From Spirodela intermedia (taxonomy: Eukaryota; Streptophyta; Magnoliopsida; Alismatales; Araceae): a stretch of DNA of 64,000 nucleotides. Of the stretch, positions 37,900 to 49,352 are shown in pieces. Positions within the stretch are counted from its first letter, which is position 1. Every line of letters begins with the position of its first letter. A program made the position numbers and the translations under genes. The notes below the pieces were generated by a model that did no database searches, was not told the DNA's origin, and saw only the letters and a program-made list of their open reading frames with translations. The stretch covers positions 3,976,378 through 4,040,377 of the forward strand of contig LR746264.1 of NCBI GenBank assembly GCA_902729315.2, given 5' to 3'.

Positions 37900-40690
37900 A
37901 TCATTTTAAAGATCCAAAAAAATCCCTTCTTGTCCAAATTACGAAATAATAATGTGACCATCTGTGCACAAGAGTCTCCTTCAACTCTCCCATCGAAAAT
38001 ATGTGAAAGACCTTAGTAGGAAGTAAATTCACACTCGATCCTAAATTAAGCAAAGCATTAAAGAATGTAATTTCTCTAATTCAACATGTAATCAATGGAG
38101 CCTCAGGATCTTTACACTTAGTAAGAAATGAAAGATCACTGCACTAGCTTCCTCTGAAAGTGTTATCCTTCGAGGTGATCTACATGGTGTGCATAAGTTT
38201 TTCAAAAACTTTGCATATGTAGGAATGTACTTGATTGCATCCATCAAGGGGATGGTGATCTAAACCTGTTGGAATATTTTCATTAACTCCTCATCAAGTT
38301 CTACTCTCACTCTCAATTTGGGCTCAAGTGCTTTAGGAAATGGCACCACTTTGGCTTGCCCTTTTGGGTCAATTGTTCCTAGTGTCTCAAGGCCCACTGA
38401 TCCCTCAGGCCTTGAGTGTCCTAATTCCTTTTCCCTATCTGAGGATAAGCTGTTGCAGTCATCCTCAGGATTTAGTGTGGGATAGGTGTCAACACTCCCT
38501 TCAAATGAATCTTTGATGACTTTTTCATTCCTCAAAGTGGTTTCCACGTTCTCAAAATGTTGAGATGTCAAAGTTTGCTGTGCTGCAAAATGAACTGATT
38601 GATTATGAGGATTATTAATGGGTTGGCTAGGCAATTGTCCTACTTCTCTTCTAGGGTTAGTGATTGCTAATTTTCCTATCTCCTTTTCTAATTTGTGTAT
38701 ATTTTGTTGATGTTGGTGTTGTATCTAATCAATTTTGTACTACATCTGCAGCAGGTTGTGTATTTTCTTTTGAGTTTGTTTTGACTACAATGTTTATTTC
38801 TTGAAGCTGATGTTGCATCGTTTGCATCATCTGATTCATCATTTGTTGTAGTATTGTAATAGATGAATCGAATTGTGCTGGATCTATATTTATCCTTTGT
38901 TCATTCGAATTTGGGACTGCAGGAGGTTGGTTAAATTGGGCATTTCCTGATGACTGAAATGCTGGCCTAAATCCACCTAAGTAGTTATGAGGTGGTCGGT
39001 ATGAATACGGCTGCTTTTGACTCGTCACATAAGGAGGAAGTGCCGCTCCTAGTTGAAATGAGGAAAAATTTGGTGATGCAGCTGGTGGGTTCAAGTAGTT
39101 GTTTGAGTTTTTCTAAGAAAAATTTGGATGAGTTCTCCAACTATATTCTTGAGCAGCATTAACTTGCTACGGTGCACCCATATTTGTTGAATGTAATTGT
39201 GGGCACTGACAATCGTAATGATCATTACTACCACACACTATACACCTTGTGCATGGGTTTTGGCATTGCAATCCTTCCAAACTAGCTACATGTTGATTTC
39301 GCTTGGAATGATGGAAAAGACGATCTCACAATTGATCAATCTTTTGGTAAACTTTATTCACCTCTGCTTTTCACTCCTTTTCCTCTGAATTTTGAACTTC
39401 ATGAACCCCTCTCCTCTATTCTCCTATGCTATGATCATAAAGTGCAAAGGATTCCCTATCAATAGAATTTTCACTAAGTGTTTCATACAATTGGCACATC
39501 TCTTCCTTAGCCTTGCTTATGATTGCCCCACCACAAGTTGCATCTAGTAAATTTTTATTTTGTTCTAAAATTTCATCATAAAAGACAATTAATTTGCCAT
39601 TTAACTATTCCATGATGAGGGCATTTATTCAACATGTCCTTAAACCTTTCCCATGCTTCATAAAAGGTTTTCCCTAATTTATGTGTAAAATTCAAAATTA
39701 ATTTCCTCATAGCATGTGTTTTTCCTACAAGATAAAATTTATGTAGATATTGGAAAAAGGAAAAAGGAAACAACTTCATTTGAAGTGCCTCTTGTGGGAT
39801 ATTGGAAAAATGCACCATATCACAAGTAGATAAAAAAAAATCTGTGTTGATGTGACTCTTCATTTGGTAAGCCATGGAATGTGGGAAGCATATGAATCAT
39901 GCCATGCCTGATATCATATTGCACATCATATGCTAATGGTATTCTAATGTGTGATGATAGTCATAGAAATTTGGTTTGTAATGGTCGTGCATAGGTCTAT
40001 AAGTGTGAGAATTTCTAAATTTTGTGAACTATCTTGGTTCCCTATGTTGGCGGGGTGAGACTCCTGTCATTTTCCCCCTAGAGCTCTGTCCTCTCTCCTT
40101 CAGCTGCTATAGTAGTCTGTTTAAGGCTCCTTTTCCCATCCATATTTTTGGATAATCCATATACTATAGAATTTGTATGAAAGTGCTAAAGAAAGACAAC
40201 ACATTCAATGAAAACTTGGATAAAAATTAACTTGTTGTATGCTAATTTAATTCAGTAAAAGATAGTGCTCAGAAATCAAAAAGCCATAAAATAAGTGAGA
40301 ATTTAAATAATAAAAATGCAGGTGAAAGTGAGAATTTAATGTTGTGTTGAAATAAACTAAAGTAAGTTAAAGCAAGAGATGTAGATGGACTGAAAATATT
40401 TGGTGTGAAATAAAATTCGGCAGAACACAAAGAAAGTATTTAATAATTTTTCATAATTTCAAATATAGAAGAAATAGGAATTAGACAAAATTGGTGCCCC
40501 ACTAGAATCAAATTGAAATGTAGTACTGTGTGCAATTCTATATTATGATTACTATTATCATTATTATTATTATTTTGAAAGACTAATAGAGAGTAATAAA
40601 ATTCAACTGAATTTAAATTTTGAAATTAATCTTCACTTATGTAAATTGATGATTTTAAGAAAAAATCGTCCCTTGCAACAGCACCAAAAA
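37900..40690 (-). mobile_element. Degenerate Ty3/gypsy-type LTR retrotransposon fragment (PBS, gag, partial protease)
   Basis: On the minus strand, in order: a degenerate primer binding site at 40686-40668, a gag region with the conserved patch FYEAWERFKD.L..CPHHG (within 39875-39576), Gln/Asn/Pro-rich gag C-terminal sequence (39094-38729), the Pro-rich linker (38634-38260), a KYIPTYAKFLK patch (about 38240-38190), and a retropepsin fragment near 38050 that reads ALLNLGSSVN where active copies have a catalytic Asp. The frames are broken by several stops and shifts. Homology stops near 37900; reverse transcriptase and integrase are absent. The order and PBS type fit Athila/Tat-like elements. 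It is non-autonomous and dead. Confidence 0.82.
40668..40686 (-). other. Degenerate tRNA-Asp-type primer binding site
   Basis: Reads TGGTGCTGTTGCAAGGGAC on the minus strand, close to the TGGCGCCGTTGCCGGGGA consensus seen in plant Athila/Tat elements. It marks the boundary between a 5' LTR (higher coordinates) and the internal region. Confidence 0.65.
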
Positions 40691-41640
40691 TTAATTGATA
40701 AAAAATCATTGTTATTAAGATCATCAATCTTACATTTATGAACTTATTTTCAGAGGTTAAATTTCTTAGAAAATTAGTAGAAAACCAAGTCAAACTCAAG
40801 GAGGATTTGAAATCACGACATCTACATCAATACTTTGTTAATTTCAACATTGATGTTCACTATACGATTCGTCAAAGATGACAAATTCAGCTAATGCTGA
40901 TTTATGTCACTGAATAATCTTCATGAATCACCAAAGTCACATATTAAATCAGATTCTTCAATGAATTGATAAAATCAATTCTCTAAATTGGAAAGAAGTG
41001 TAGGGCTCACAAAAATGGAAATTGTATTAAACTGAAATTAGAATTTTCTTATAGTGTGGGAAGTAAAATGAGAATATAAATAAACTTCTAACTATTGCCT
41101 CTTAATCTGACATCCATAGGAAGACCTTGAGCAAGGGTGGTGTTCACGGCTTGGTTGCTCTAAGACTTCCCGTGTGAACACCTTGAGCAACTTTTGACTT
41201 GAATCCATCGGTGTTGTCACTCGCCAGTGAGAAGGGGGAAGAGATGAAAGAGGTCCGTCGAGGTTGCAGACAACACTAAAAGGGAGAAAGATAAGATGGC
41301 CAGCTCAAGAGGGGAACTGAACCTAAGCTTGAGAGGGGAGAGAAATTGAAAAGTCCCTCCAAATGTCGTGCCCTCCTTTGTTTAATACATCAATTCATTT
41401 TTACTTTTCACATTTGCCCCTACAATCATAGATATTAACAACCAAGTATATAAACATTAAAGTAAGAATTATGAAATTAAATTCATATCAGATTTTAAAA
41501 AATAAAAATAGAGGGCAACCACTAACATTGTATCATATATAAGTATTAAGTATTAATGTATACTCTATTATTGAATTTGATCTACTTGTGGTGTTAATAA
41601 TCTAGTAAGTTATCACAACATTGAGGTAACTTTAAATAAC
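40690..41640 (-). mobile_element. Probable 5' LTR of the gypsy relic (outer limit unknown)
   Basis: The DNA beyond the primer binding site should be the 5' LTR. The inner edge may be the TATCA at about 40695. I could not find the outer terminus or a target-site duplication, so the end given is a guess. Confidence 0.3.
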
Positions 41641-42639
41641 CATATTTATCATTATCTACATTGAGATTAATTCCGACATTTATCTATCTCCTACTCTCGA
41701 TTAGGCTTCTCCAAGTATTGCTGGTGATTGATGGTGGCCGACTTGTCCGCCGACAGCCTTACTGGACGCACCCTCCATCTGCCAAAAGTAGATATATAGA
41801 TGTAAAGTTTAGACCGCTTTCGTCTGTTTATTTAATTAAATTAAAATGATTCGGGAAATAAGTAGAAATAGTCAATTATGTCCGGAAACAGCTGGAAACG
41901 ACCGGAAACAAACAGAAAATCGGCGGAAAAACGAACGGAAAAACGAACGGAGAAACGGAAGCCAATTCTCAAACAATTTTTAAGCAACATGATTATTCAC
42001 TGCCTGTAATGGGTTCTAAGATCTAATGGGAGTTATAAACCTTCGGATTTAGGGCAAAAGGGGGCTTCTTTCCTTCCTCTTTCCACCGGGTGACAGACGG
42101 CGGCATTCCCCCGGTTTTCCATTGATTTCTCGCGTTATCCTTGATAAAAATCTGATCTTTACGACGTTCTGAATTCTTTCTTCAATTCATTCAGATGACA
42201 GGTGAATGAATCCAAGAAACAGTCGATTTTTAAGGAATTTATTCAGGATTTTACTCGAACTCGTTCGTCCGCCCGTCGCGGGAGTCAAAGGGGGAAAATC
42301 CTTGCTTCAATCCGTTTTCTGTCCGAGTTCTTGATGTTTTTGAGTTCGTGTTACATTTAATTTCAATTACGAAATAGATTCTGCAGCAAAAATCGATTCA
42401 TTTGCTTCAGATTTAGAAATCGATTCGTCCGCCCCATCCCCGGTGTCAAAGGGTGATTTTCGATTTTTTATTCGTTTTTGTTTCGTTTTTTTCCGAATGA
42501 TTTCATCTTCTGGTTTTGGCATTTGATTTCATCTAAGTCTCCTAAATCTGTTGTTCGTTTCTCTCCCGCCGGCGGAGGCATTCTCTCTCTCTCTCTCTGT
42601 GTCTCTCACTATCTTTCTCCTCCGACGGGGAAGAAGACA
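41640..42639. other. Upstream flank of the NLR cluster
   Basis: Contains a short tandem of AAAAACGAACGG-like units (about 41926-41960) and GC-richer DNA from 42050. A CT-rich tract at 42585-42615 leads into the NLR-1 leader module. No protein gene. Confidence 0.4.
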
Positions 42640-43133
42640 CCTCAACTTCCGATTCAAACATACTGTGGAGATTTGTTTCGTGAACCATTCGTCACAAGAG
42701 AACACCGACCCCACCGGAGGCGTTGATAATTGCTGATGTAGCGCACCCTCTCTATCGCCTTCAGATCTGGGTTTGATTGGTGGCGCCGTTCGACGTCCTG
42801 CCCTGTGAGGCCTGTCACAACGACTCCCATCTCCTTCAATCTCTTCTCTGCTTTGGCAGTCTCTTCTCTGCTTGTAGAACAACCTGCGTACCCTCCCCGG
42901 CCAGCATATGTCTTCTACATTCCCCTCTTTTCTATAACGCCTTCATCTGGAACCATAGCAATCGTAGTCGACTCGAAGGGGACGCCTGATCTGTTGAACG
43001 GGTAGACGAACTCCCTCGAGGTATTCAGGCGGTCCGCAGATTATCCTCCGTCTGAATCCGACTGTGGCTTTTACTCTTCACGTCTACATCGTCTTCTACA
43101 AACCGCCAGCTCTCAGAAAAATTGGCTCTCTAG
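42640..43133 (+). repeat. NLR distal leader module, copy 1 (upstream of NLR-1)
   Basis: Shares long stretches with copies at about 51790-52092, 52120-52440, 52560-53174 and 60755-61419. Shared landmarks are CAAACATACxGTGGAGA, a CCATTCGTC block, GGCGCCGTT, TCTTCTCTGCTxTGGCA, GAACTCC, ATTCAGGC, AATCCGACTGTGG and a terminal CTCTAG followed by GTATTC. The module ends exactly at a GT donor, so I infer a non-coding 5' UTR exon of the NLR transcript. ORFs inside are not conserved between copies. Confidence 0.7.
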
Positions 43134-43439
43134 GTATTCATTCTCTTCGAACATTTGTTGAATGTTTCTTGCTTTAAAACGATGATTTCCCTAGGTTGCG
43201 AATAACGAAGAAAGGATGAATTACCTCGATCTTAACTCCTTGATTCACCGGAGCTTCAAAATAAAGCGCTTCATTCCCGGAATAGATGGGTGGCTTCCAT
43301 GGAAAATTCTTGTTTACATGATATCGGTTTTTCATACTCGAAAATAGGGAGCAAGTACCACGGCATTACAGAGAAAATGCGGAGAAATATTTTTATTCTT
43401 CTATCAACGTGATTTTACGAAGCATTGTGCCCTGATGAA

Positions 43440-43718
43440 TAATATTTCTCTGTATGAACATTTCCTCGACTATGTTCCTCATTTTCACCAGGTAAGCTCT
43501 GCTTCTAGCGTTGCTGAAGGTTTTACAGTGGTTCTCGGTTATGTACAGCTTCTTCTACAGTGCGTTTCTCAATCTTACAGATCTTACTGTTGGTGTCCTT
43601 GTTGTATGAATGGTGTAGGTTCAGTTAATTTTGGAGCATTTCATAAATACAACAGCTGAAGGCATAGGAGGGAAGAGGGGCAGTCGCACCTCAGCCATCG
43701 TTTCTTGTCGAGGGCATC
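43440..43718 (+). promoter_or_regulatory. NLR proximal leader, copy 1 (immediately before NLR-1 ATG)
   Basis: About 280 bp homologous to 53470-53756 and 61905-62184. Shared blocks are TTTCACCA, GTTGCTGAAGGTTTTACAGTGG, GGTGTAGGT, CATTTCATAAATACA and a purine-rich run before the ATG. It probably includes the second 5' UTR exon. Confidence 0.65.
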
Positions 43719-46700
43719 ATGGGCGATGCCTTCATTAATGAGATCAATCAAGCGGTTCTGTATCTAAGGCGACAGTTTAGTTTCTCCGATAATGAACTGA
43801 AGTGCCTGGAAGATGTGAAATCGTTGAATGAGATGTCCTTGGCGATCCGAGCCAGGCTCAGTGATGCCGAGGAGATGGAGGTAGCCAACGATTCCGCTAA
43901 ACTTTGTCTTGACAATCTGAAGAAAATCTTCCATGCTATGGAGGATTTGCGTGACGAGTTTTTCTATAACGTGATACGTTTAAAATCACAATGCTCGGAT
44001 GTTGGCATGGTGTGCCAGGAACACAAACCTAGCTCATCAACTATTCCCCATGGATATCTGGTCTTTATGCGTGATCTTGTCCAATCAATATGGGATCTGA
44101 AGGACAGACAAGATAAGGAAATGATGGATTGGGATGCCCACGCGAAAGGACTCCGTGAAAGATATCAGCTGAAGCCTACCACTGTTCATCGTCAAAGCAT
44201 CTCGTTGATGGGGTCAACTTCCCCTATCGGCAGAGGTGACGACTTGGAGAAAATCAAGTGCTTGTTGTTCTCAGAGCTTAACGGTCATGTCAACATTCCT
44301 GTAATCGCTATTGTGGGTATGGGTGGCCTTGGGAAGACTACCCTCACTCAGTTGGTGTACAATGACCCTCAAGTGAAGAAACATTTCAATCTAAGGGCTT
44401 GGGTCTGCGTCTCTGAAGATTTTGATAAGGTGAGGTTGACGAGAGAAATGCTCAAGGATTTGGAGGAAAGCTGTGATCTTACACAAATGGATCCACTTCA
44501 GAGAAGGCTGAAGAGCCTTGTTGATGGGAAAAGGCTTTTGCTTGTGTTTGATGACATCTGGGAACACCAAAATTTTAATGCAATTGCCTGGGAGGATCTA
44601 TGTAAACCCTTGCTTAGTGTAAAAGATGGAAGCAGAATCATAGTGACTACAAGGGATCAAAATGTTTTGGATAGAGTAATAATGGGAGCTAGTGTGCATA
44701 AATTACCTCGTCTAAGAGAAGACGATTGCTTTACGCTTTTTAGTCAGCATGCCTTTGAGGGTCGGGCCACTGATATCGACCCGACACTGCTGGAGATCGG
44801 GAAGAAAATCACTAATAAGTGCAGAGGTCTACCACTAGCTGTGAAGACTCTTGGAAGCTTACTGTGTGGTCAAGATGGTGTGGAGGAATGGAATGATATA
44901 CTGAACAATAGTGGTATTTGGCCTACTGATGACCAAAGTAGCATTATGCCCATACTCCGGTTAAGTTACCAGCATTTGCCTACCAAAGTCAAAATATGTT
45001 TTAGGTATTGTTCTGTGTTCCCAAAAGATTATAAGTTTTACAAGGAGAAACTCATCAATATGTGGATGGCCCACGGTTACATTACTCGAACAAAACGAGG
45101 GAAAAAACAGCTAGAAGACATCGGCAATGAGTATATAAATGAGCTCTTATCAAGGTCTTTATTTGAACAGTCTGAAAATCCCGACTCATTTCAGATGCAT
45201 GACTTGATCCATGACATAGCCAGAGATGTTTCACAAGGTGAATGGTGGAGTGTGGAGAATGGTGTGTTCTACGGTAATCAAGATGACGGTGTTCAACACT
45301 GCTCAATCATTTCCACTAAAAGTTATCCCCAGGAGCATGTTCAACGGCAACCACAAATTCGATGCCTATTATTTTTCAACAGCACGTTGAAATTGTCTTA
45401 TATCAATGATTTATTCAGCATAATGAGGCGGCTAAGAGTTCTTGATATGAGTTATAATCGACTACCGAACCTGCCTGACTGCATTAGTGATTTGAAACAC
45501 CTACGTTGTCTTAGTCTTGAACGTAGCCTCATCACAGAGCTTCCTGAATCCGTGGGGAGCCTACATCTCCTGGAATCACTGAACTTGAATAATACTTGGA
45601 TTAGGGTTTTGCCTAGCACGATTTGCTTCTTGAAATGCCTGCGTTATCTTAATCTTTCTGGGACATCGATTGAGTATCTCCCAGATTGCATAGCAAATCT
45701 TTCAAGTCTGAGACGGCTGATCTGCGATGATGATGTTGTATTTCCCTCAGAGATCAGAAACTTGACTGATCTTTATACGTTTTCTGATTCTGGTAAAGGC
45801 CGACATGTTGTAGTCAAAGCGTTTACGGACTTGGTTAATCTTGATGAGGCAAGGAAGGCATCCTCCTACAGCAAGGAACACCTTAAGGTCTTATCTTTCG
45901 TCTGGAAAGACAACCAATCTCCTATGGCGGATCATATACATGGGGAGGTGCTGAAAATTCTTGGGCGTCCTCCCAATCTCAGACAGTTGTACATGCAAGG
46001 ATTTGGGGGAAGTTCTCTTCCATCTTGGTTAACAAGTCCCAGTTACCTTCCTAAGCTCAACCGTATTGATCTAATTAGATGCAATAAGTTGACGTCACTC
46101 CCGCATCTTGAATTCTTTCCATTTCTGAGGCATCTGTACATTAACTCAGCCAAGAGACTACAAGATATCGGCCCTCAGTTTTCCTCCGGCATGACTCGAT
46201 TACCGAACAGAGCAGAGCTCCAACCCATGTCCAGGCCTATGAATATTTTCCTCCGTGCGGCCAACGTGCATGAAAGTTCCTTTCACCTGTACACGCTAAT
46301 TATTGTGGATTGTCCAAATATATCATCCTTCACTGCAGACGAATTCAATTATCTCCGGGTTCTGAAGATTATCAGTTGTCCTCAGCTGCACCTTCCATAC
46401 CTTGCAGCTCTCAGATCCCTCAAGCATCTGTCTATAATAGGCTCCCTTCAAGATATTCCCTCTCACTTTTCGTATAAAGGTTTTCTAGAGTTGGAGAGTC
46501 TAGAACTGGAAGATTTACCCAATTGGAGGTCATGGGCAGGTCCTGAAGTGGGCGAGTGCCCAAACCTTCGAAAGCTTTCTATTGTTGGATGTAACGCTCT
46601 GGAGAACTTCTCAATATGCTGGCTTCACAAGCTCCAACCCAATGACATATGCGTGAAGAATTGTAAGAGGTTAAATATCCCGATGAATGGTACTGTGAAA

Positions 46701-46721
46701 TTACTTGATATGGAGAAATAG
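43719..46721 (+). CDS. NLR-1: CC-NB-LRR immune receptor
   Basis: Single-exon CDS of 1000 aa. The CC (Rx-N) domain covers about 1-150 and has a changed EDVID region (AMEDLRDE, where NLR-3 and NLR-4 have AEDVLDE). The NB-ARC shows the P-loop GMGGLGKTT (about 199-207), kinase-2 LLLVFDDIW (273-281; Phe before DD), RNBS-B GSRIIVTTR, GLPL CRGLPLAVK (about 368-376), RNBS-D CFRYCSVFP (about 427) and MHD at 493-495. LRRs run from about 545 to the end. CNLs detect pathogen effectors in the cytosol and trigger cell death. The start matches the NLR-4 start by alignment. The stop lies at a point where NLR-3 continues for another 900 residues, and about 150 bp of NLR-3-like sequence remains after it, so NLR-1 looks C-terminally truncated. 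All NB-ARC motifs are intact, so it may still be functional. Confidence 0.95.
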   Translation: MGDAFINEINQAVLYLRRQFSFSDNELKCLEDVKSLNEMSLAIRARLSDAEEMEVANDSAKLCLDNLKKIFHAMEDLRDEFFYNVIRLKSQCSDVGMVCQEHKPSSSTIPHGYLVFMRDLVQSIWDLKDRQDKEMMDWDAHAKGLRERYQLKPTTVHRQSISLMGSTSPIGRGDDLEKIKCLLFSELNGHVNIPVIAIVGMGGLGKTTLTQLVYNDPQVKKHFNLRAWVCVSEDFDKVRLTREMLKDLEESCDLTQMDPLQRRLKSLVDGKRLLLVFDDIWEHQNFNAIAWEDLCKPLLSVKDGSRIIVTTRDQNVLDRVIMGASVHKLPRLREDDCFTLFSQHAFEGRATDIDPTLLEIGKKITNKCRGLPLAVKTLGSLLCGQDGVEEWNDILNNSGIWPTDDQSSIMPILRLSYQHLPTKVKICFRYCSVFPKDYKFYKEKLINMWMAHGYITRTKRGKKQLEDIGNEYINELLSRSLFEQSENPDSFQMHDLIHDIARDVSQGEWWSVENGVFYGNQDDGVQHCSIISTKSYPQEHVQRQPQIRCLLFFNSTLKLSYINDLFSIMRRLRVLDMSYNRLPNLPDCISDLKHLRCLSLERSLITELPESVGSLHLLESLNLNNTWIRVLPSTICFLKCLRYLNLSGTSIEYLPDCIANLSSLRRLICDDDVVFPSEIRNLTDLYTFSDSGKGRHVVVKAFTDLVNLDEARKASSYSKEHLKVLSFVWKDNQSPMADHIHGEVLKILGRPPNLRQLYMQGFGGSSLPSWLTSPSYLPKLNRIDLIRCNKLTSLPHLEFFPFLRHLYINSAKRLQDIGPQFSSGMTRLPNRAELQPMSRPMNIFLRAANVHESSFHLYTLIIVDCPNISSFTADEFNYLRVLKIISCPQLHLPYLAALRSLKHLSIIGSLQDIPSHFSYKGFLELESLELEDLPNWRSWAGPEVGECPNLRKLSIVGCNALENFSICWLHKLQPNDICVKNCKRLNIPMNGTVKLLDMEK

Positions 46722-46870
46722 TGCATTCGGAACAAAAAATAGATAACAATCAATTCCCATGGTTATGATGCACCGGATGCTATGGAACAGAGCTAGAGAC
46801 TGCAGGTATATGACATATCTTCATCTGGGTAACCAATGTGCCCTGGAATATTTGTGCATTAAGAATTGAC
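46722..46870 (+). pseudogene. Relic of the lost NLR-1 C-terminal LRR region
   Basis: After the NLR-1 stop, the DNA still resembles NLR-3 at 56674-56955: the first part matches the AGCAACATATGGCAGATAAAA region, and 46808-46870 matches the segment encoding LGNQxALEYLxIKNC. An internal stretch of roughly 150 bp is missing and the frame is broken. Confidence 0.7.
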
Positions 46871-47061
46871 AAAACATGAATGATCAGTATAGTTAGAAAA
46901 TATATATCTGACTTTTCCACTTACATAGAAAATGTTCATCAATATTTCTCCAATCCTATCATATTATTATTTTGCTTTCAAGTGGATTATAACTAAAAGG
47001 GATATATACTCTCATACCTCACCTCCTATTTTCTTCCCACAATATTGGCTTGATTAGAACA

Positions 47062-47330
47062 ATGAGCTTGATTATGGTGGTATAGCCCTTATCTGGTGTG
47101 AGTTGAAGACATTTCTGAGAAAGAATATCCATTTCCAACACGAACTCCAGGAAAAACCTTTCAAGATGCAAACGCAAAAGTATTCCATACCATGCCATGC
47201 TTTTGCAAATTAAAGCTAGGCACATACTTTCAAGTATGTAAGAACCATACCATGCTTTTGCAAATTAGTGTCTCATCTGGGCAAGAGAATGATTTATTCT
47301 CTTAGGTTTCGAGAGAGAATCAATAACTGT
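47062..47330. repeat. Inter-NLR duplicated segment, copy A
   Basis: Matches 48466-48745 imperfectly: both contain CTTGATTAxGGTG, TAGCCCTTATCTG, GAGAAAGAA, CCATTTCCA, GACCTTTCAA/AACCTTTCAA and ATTAGTGTC/ATAAGTGTCCCA followed by GGGCAAGAG and TTATT-TCTTAGG. Confidence 0.7.
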
Positions 47331-47604
47331 TGGTGTGAGAAAGGCAATACAGGTAACATGTCATTTGTTGCAGAATGATAAAGAGGAGCGCGAGACTAAG
47401 CTAAAACGAAACTAAAACGGCAGCGGTTGGCCCACTGGGGCTCCTACTCGCCGGCTTCCGCTTTTACTTCCTCGTTTTCATCTTCTTCTCCCCCCTCCGC
47501 TAACTCCAATGTTCTTCTCCTACCCAAAAAAACAAGAGAAAAAGACTGGTCTTCATATTTTCTTGTCACCGTTGTTCTAGCAGCCTCTTGAGGAAGTCCC
47601 ACTT

Positions 47605-47775
47605 ACTCGTTGATCCGTTTTACATAAAAGTCAAACGAAATAGGCCCTTCGATCGATAGAGGTCAACGCCCCAACATCCCATATTCGCCGTATCATGTTA
47701 TCATATTTGGTCATGTTTGACGTTACGGCCCCAAACAGCGATACTGAATGCACCTAAGCCAAAAGTCAACCTCAC
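47605..47775. promoter_or_regulatory. W-box-rich duplicated promoter stretch, copy A
   Basis: Contains TTGAC-core sites on either strand at about 47629, 47661, 47716 and 47764, the binding core of WRKY factors that often control NLR genes. It aligns with 51045-51205 over GTTGATCCxTTTT, TAGAGGTCAACxCCCCA, TATCATGTTATCAT, TTACGGCCC and AAAGTCAAC. Confidence 0.55.
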
Positions 47776-47884
47776 TATGCCATGATCATGAGGATAGCAA
47801 TCTGGGCAGGACTCCGAACCGTTGATCAATTCAGAAGTCCCTGTTTCATCGATACAGAACGAGGGGAATCTGCTACAGACATGT

Positions 47885-48075
47885 GCGATGAAGCTCCCTC
47901 CCCAGGGTATTGGATGGGAGGTGGGGAGAGGATCTCGGCGCAGCACGGTCAGAAAATGCTTTTCTCTCAGCGAGAAGGGATGCGCCACACTTTCTCTCAC
48001 CACTCCCCTCTCTTTCAATCTCTTCTCTGCTCTGGCATTGCTAGTTCGTCACTACCCGGCGAGAGCATTTCATCG
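47885..48075 (+). repeat. Partial NLR distal leader module
   Basis: Shares the segment CTCTCTTTCAATCTCTTCTCTGCTCTGGCA and neighbours with the other leader copies. The upstream and downstream parts of the module are missing or diverged. Confidence 0.5.
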
Positions 48076-48235
48076 AAGCGCCTCCTCCTCGAGCAGGAGT
48101 GTTTCCCACTGGCCCAGATTTTGTTTTTCTTTCCCAGACCTTGCAGTTGACGACTGCGTCTCCGACAACCAGGATCACCGAGATTCCTCTATTATGATAA
48201 CGGAGAAATGATGTTTACGTTCGAGGACATGCAGG

Positions 48236-48380
48236 AGAGAACGGCCAAGGCTTAGCTTCCATTCGAGCGCGAGTCCCACGATTGCTCCGGGGATGGCAGA
48301 AACACCGGGAGATGGCGTTGCAGAGATGATGAGATACTTCGGATGTGCAGCATTGGATGCCCAAATCTTTCGCCATCAAA
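48236..48380 (+). repeat. NLR 3'-end module, copy near 48.3 kb
   Basis: Reads GCGAGTCCxACGATTG, then ATGAGATACTTCGGATGTGCAGCATTGGATGCCCAAATCTT, and matches the DNA just after the NLR-3 stop (59455-59560) and its second copy (59695-59830). It suggests an NLR 3' end once lay here. Confidence 0.65.
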
Positions 48381-48465
48381 ACTTTCAGCGCGAATTGACT
48401 TCGTCCCCAACGGGAAATCTAATGTGGTAATTCAGAACCATTTCCATCTGATATTAGCTGCAGTG

Positions 48466-48745
48466 ATCTTGATTACGGTGATGATGTAGCCCTTATCTGA
48501 TATGAGCTGAAGTAATTAATGAGAAAGAACAACCATTTCCATCCCAGGAACTTCCAGAAAAGACCTTTCAATTTGTAGACGTAAGAACATGAGGAGAACA
48601 AGGGCCACTGGGTACACATCTAGTGAAGGTGGGCACATATAGTTGACATCTAGGAACAACCAGACCAATGTTTTGCGGATAAGTGTCCCATTTGGGCAAG
48701 AGGAAGGTTTATTATCTTAGGACTTTGATAGAGAAATAAGGCTAT
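48466..48745. repeat. Inter-NLR duplicated segment, copy B
   Basis: Second copy of the segment at 47062-47330, with about a 60 bp difference in internal spacing. Confidence 0.7.
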
Positions 48746-49194
48746 CCTCAATAGATGTGGGTGAAAACAGGCATTGAGGGATGGTCTAGATTTCTATTTA
48801 TATTTCAAATACATCAAGAATAAATATTTACAAAAAAATATTATGATAATAAATCGTGAAATAAAATTGTGATAAATATATTATATCACATTAAACATTT
48901 AGTCTTTTTGGTATCCAAATGGAGTTTTTTGTTTTTTTGTAAAGTAGAGGAATTTTTTTTTGGAGTGTTTAACAAGATATCTTCCATTTGTGTGTGGTTG
49001 CTGATTTCACGAAAATCAAGATTATTCCCATGCCACAAAAAACTCATTGAAGGAAAATTTTAAGCAAGAAAATTCATTTGTATACAAATATAATTCATGT
49101 AGTCCTTTCATCAGATTTATCTACATTAAGAAAAATGAATAATTAATGAAAGACAGTAGTTAATGAATAATAGGAGAATACAACTTTCAAGATC

Positions 49195-49310
49195 TGTCGC
49201 GTAAAACGGAGGAATCAGAGATTTCAAGATCGGATTGTTGCGGTTCCAAGAGGCGGACATCTGAGTCCGGAAGAGGAGCCCGTGAAACCCGTTTGGAGAA
49301 ATGCCTCAGA
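49195..49310 (+). repeat. Module shared with 60455-60570
   Basis: Both copies carry CAGAGATTTCAAGATCGGATTGTTG, GGTTCCAAG, GGCGG and a GAAxxCC run. This copy sits just before the NLR relic; the other sits between NLR-3 and NLR-4. Confidence 0.7.
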
Positions 49311-49352
49311 GAAAAGCAAAGGCTTAGCTTCCCCCTGAGGGGTCTTCGTTAT

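Noticed and set aside
42478-43005. Short plus- and minus-strand ORFs in the NLR-1 leader
   Set aside because: None is conserved in frame between the leader copies; the module is better explained as a non-coding exon.
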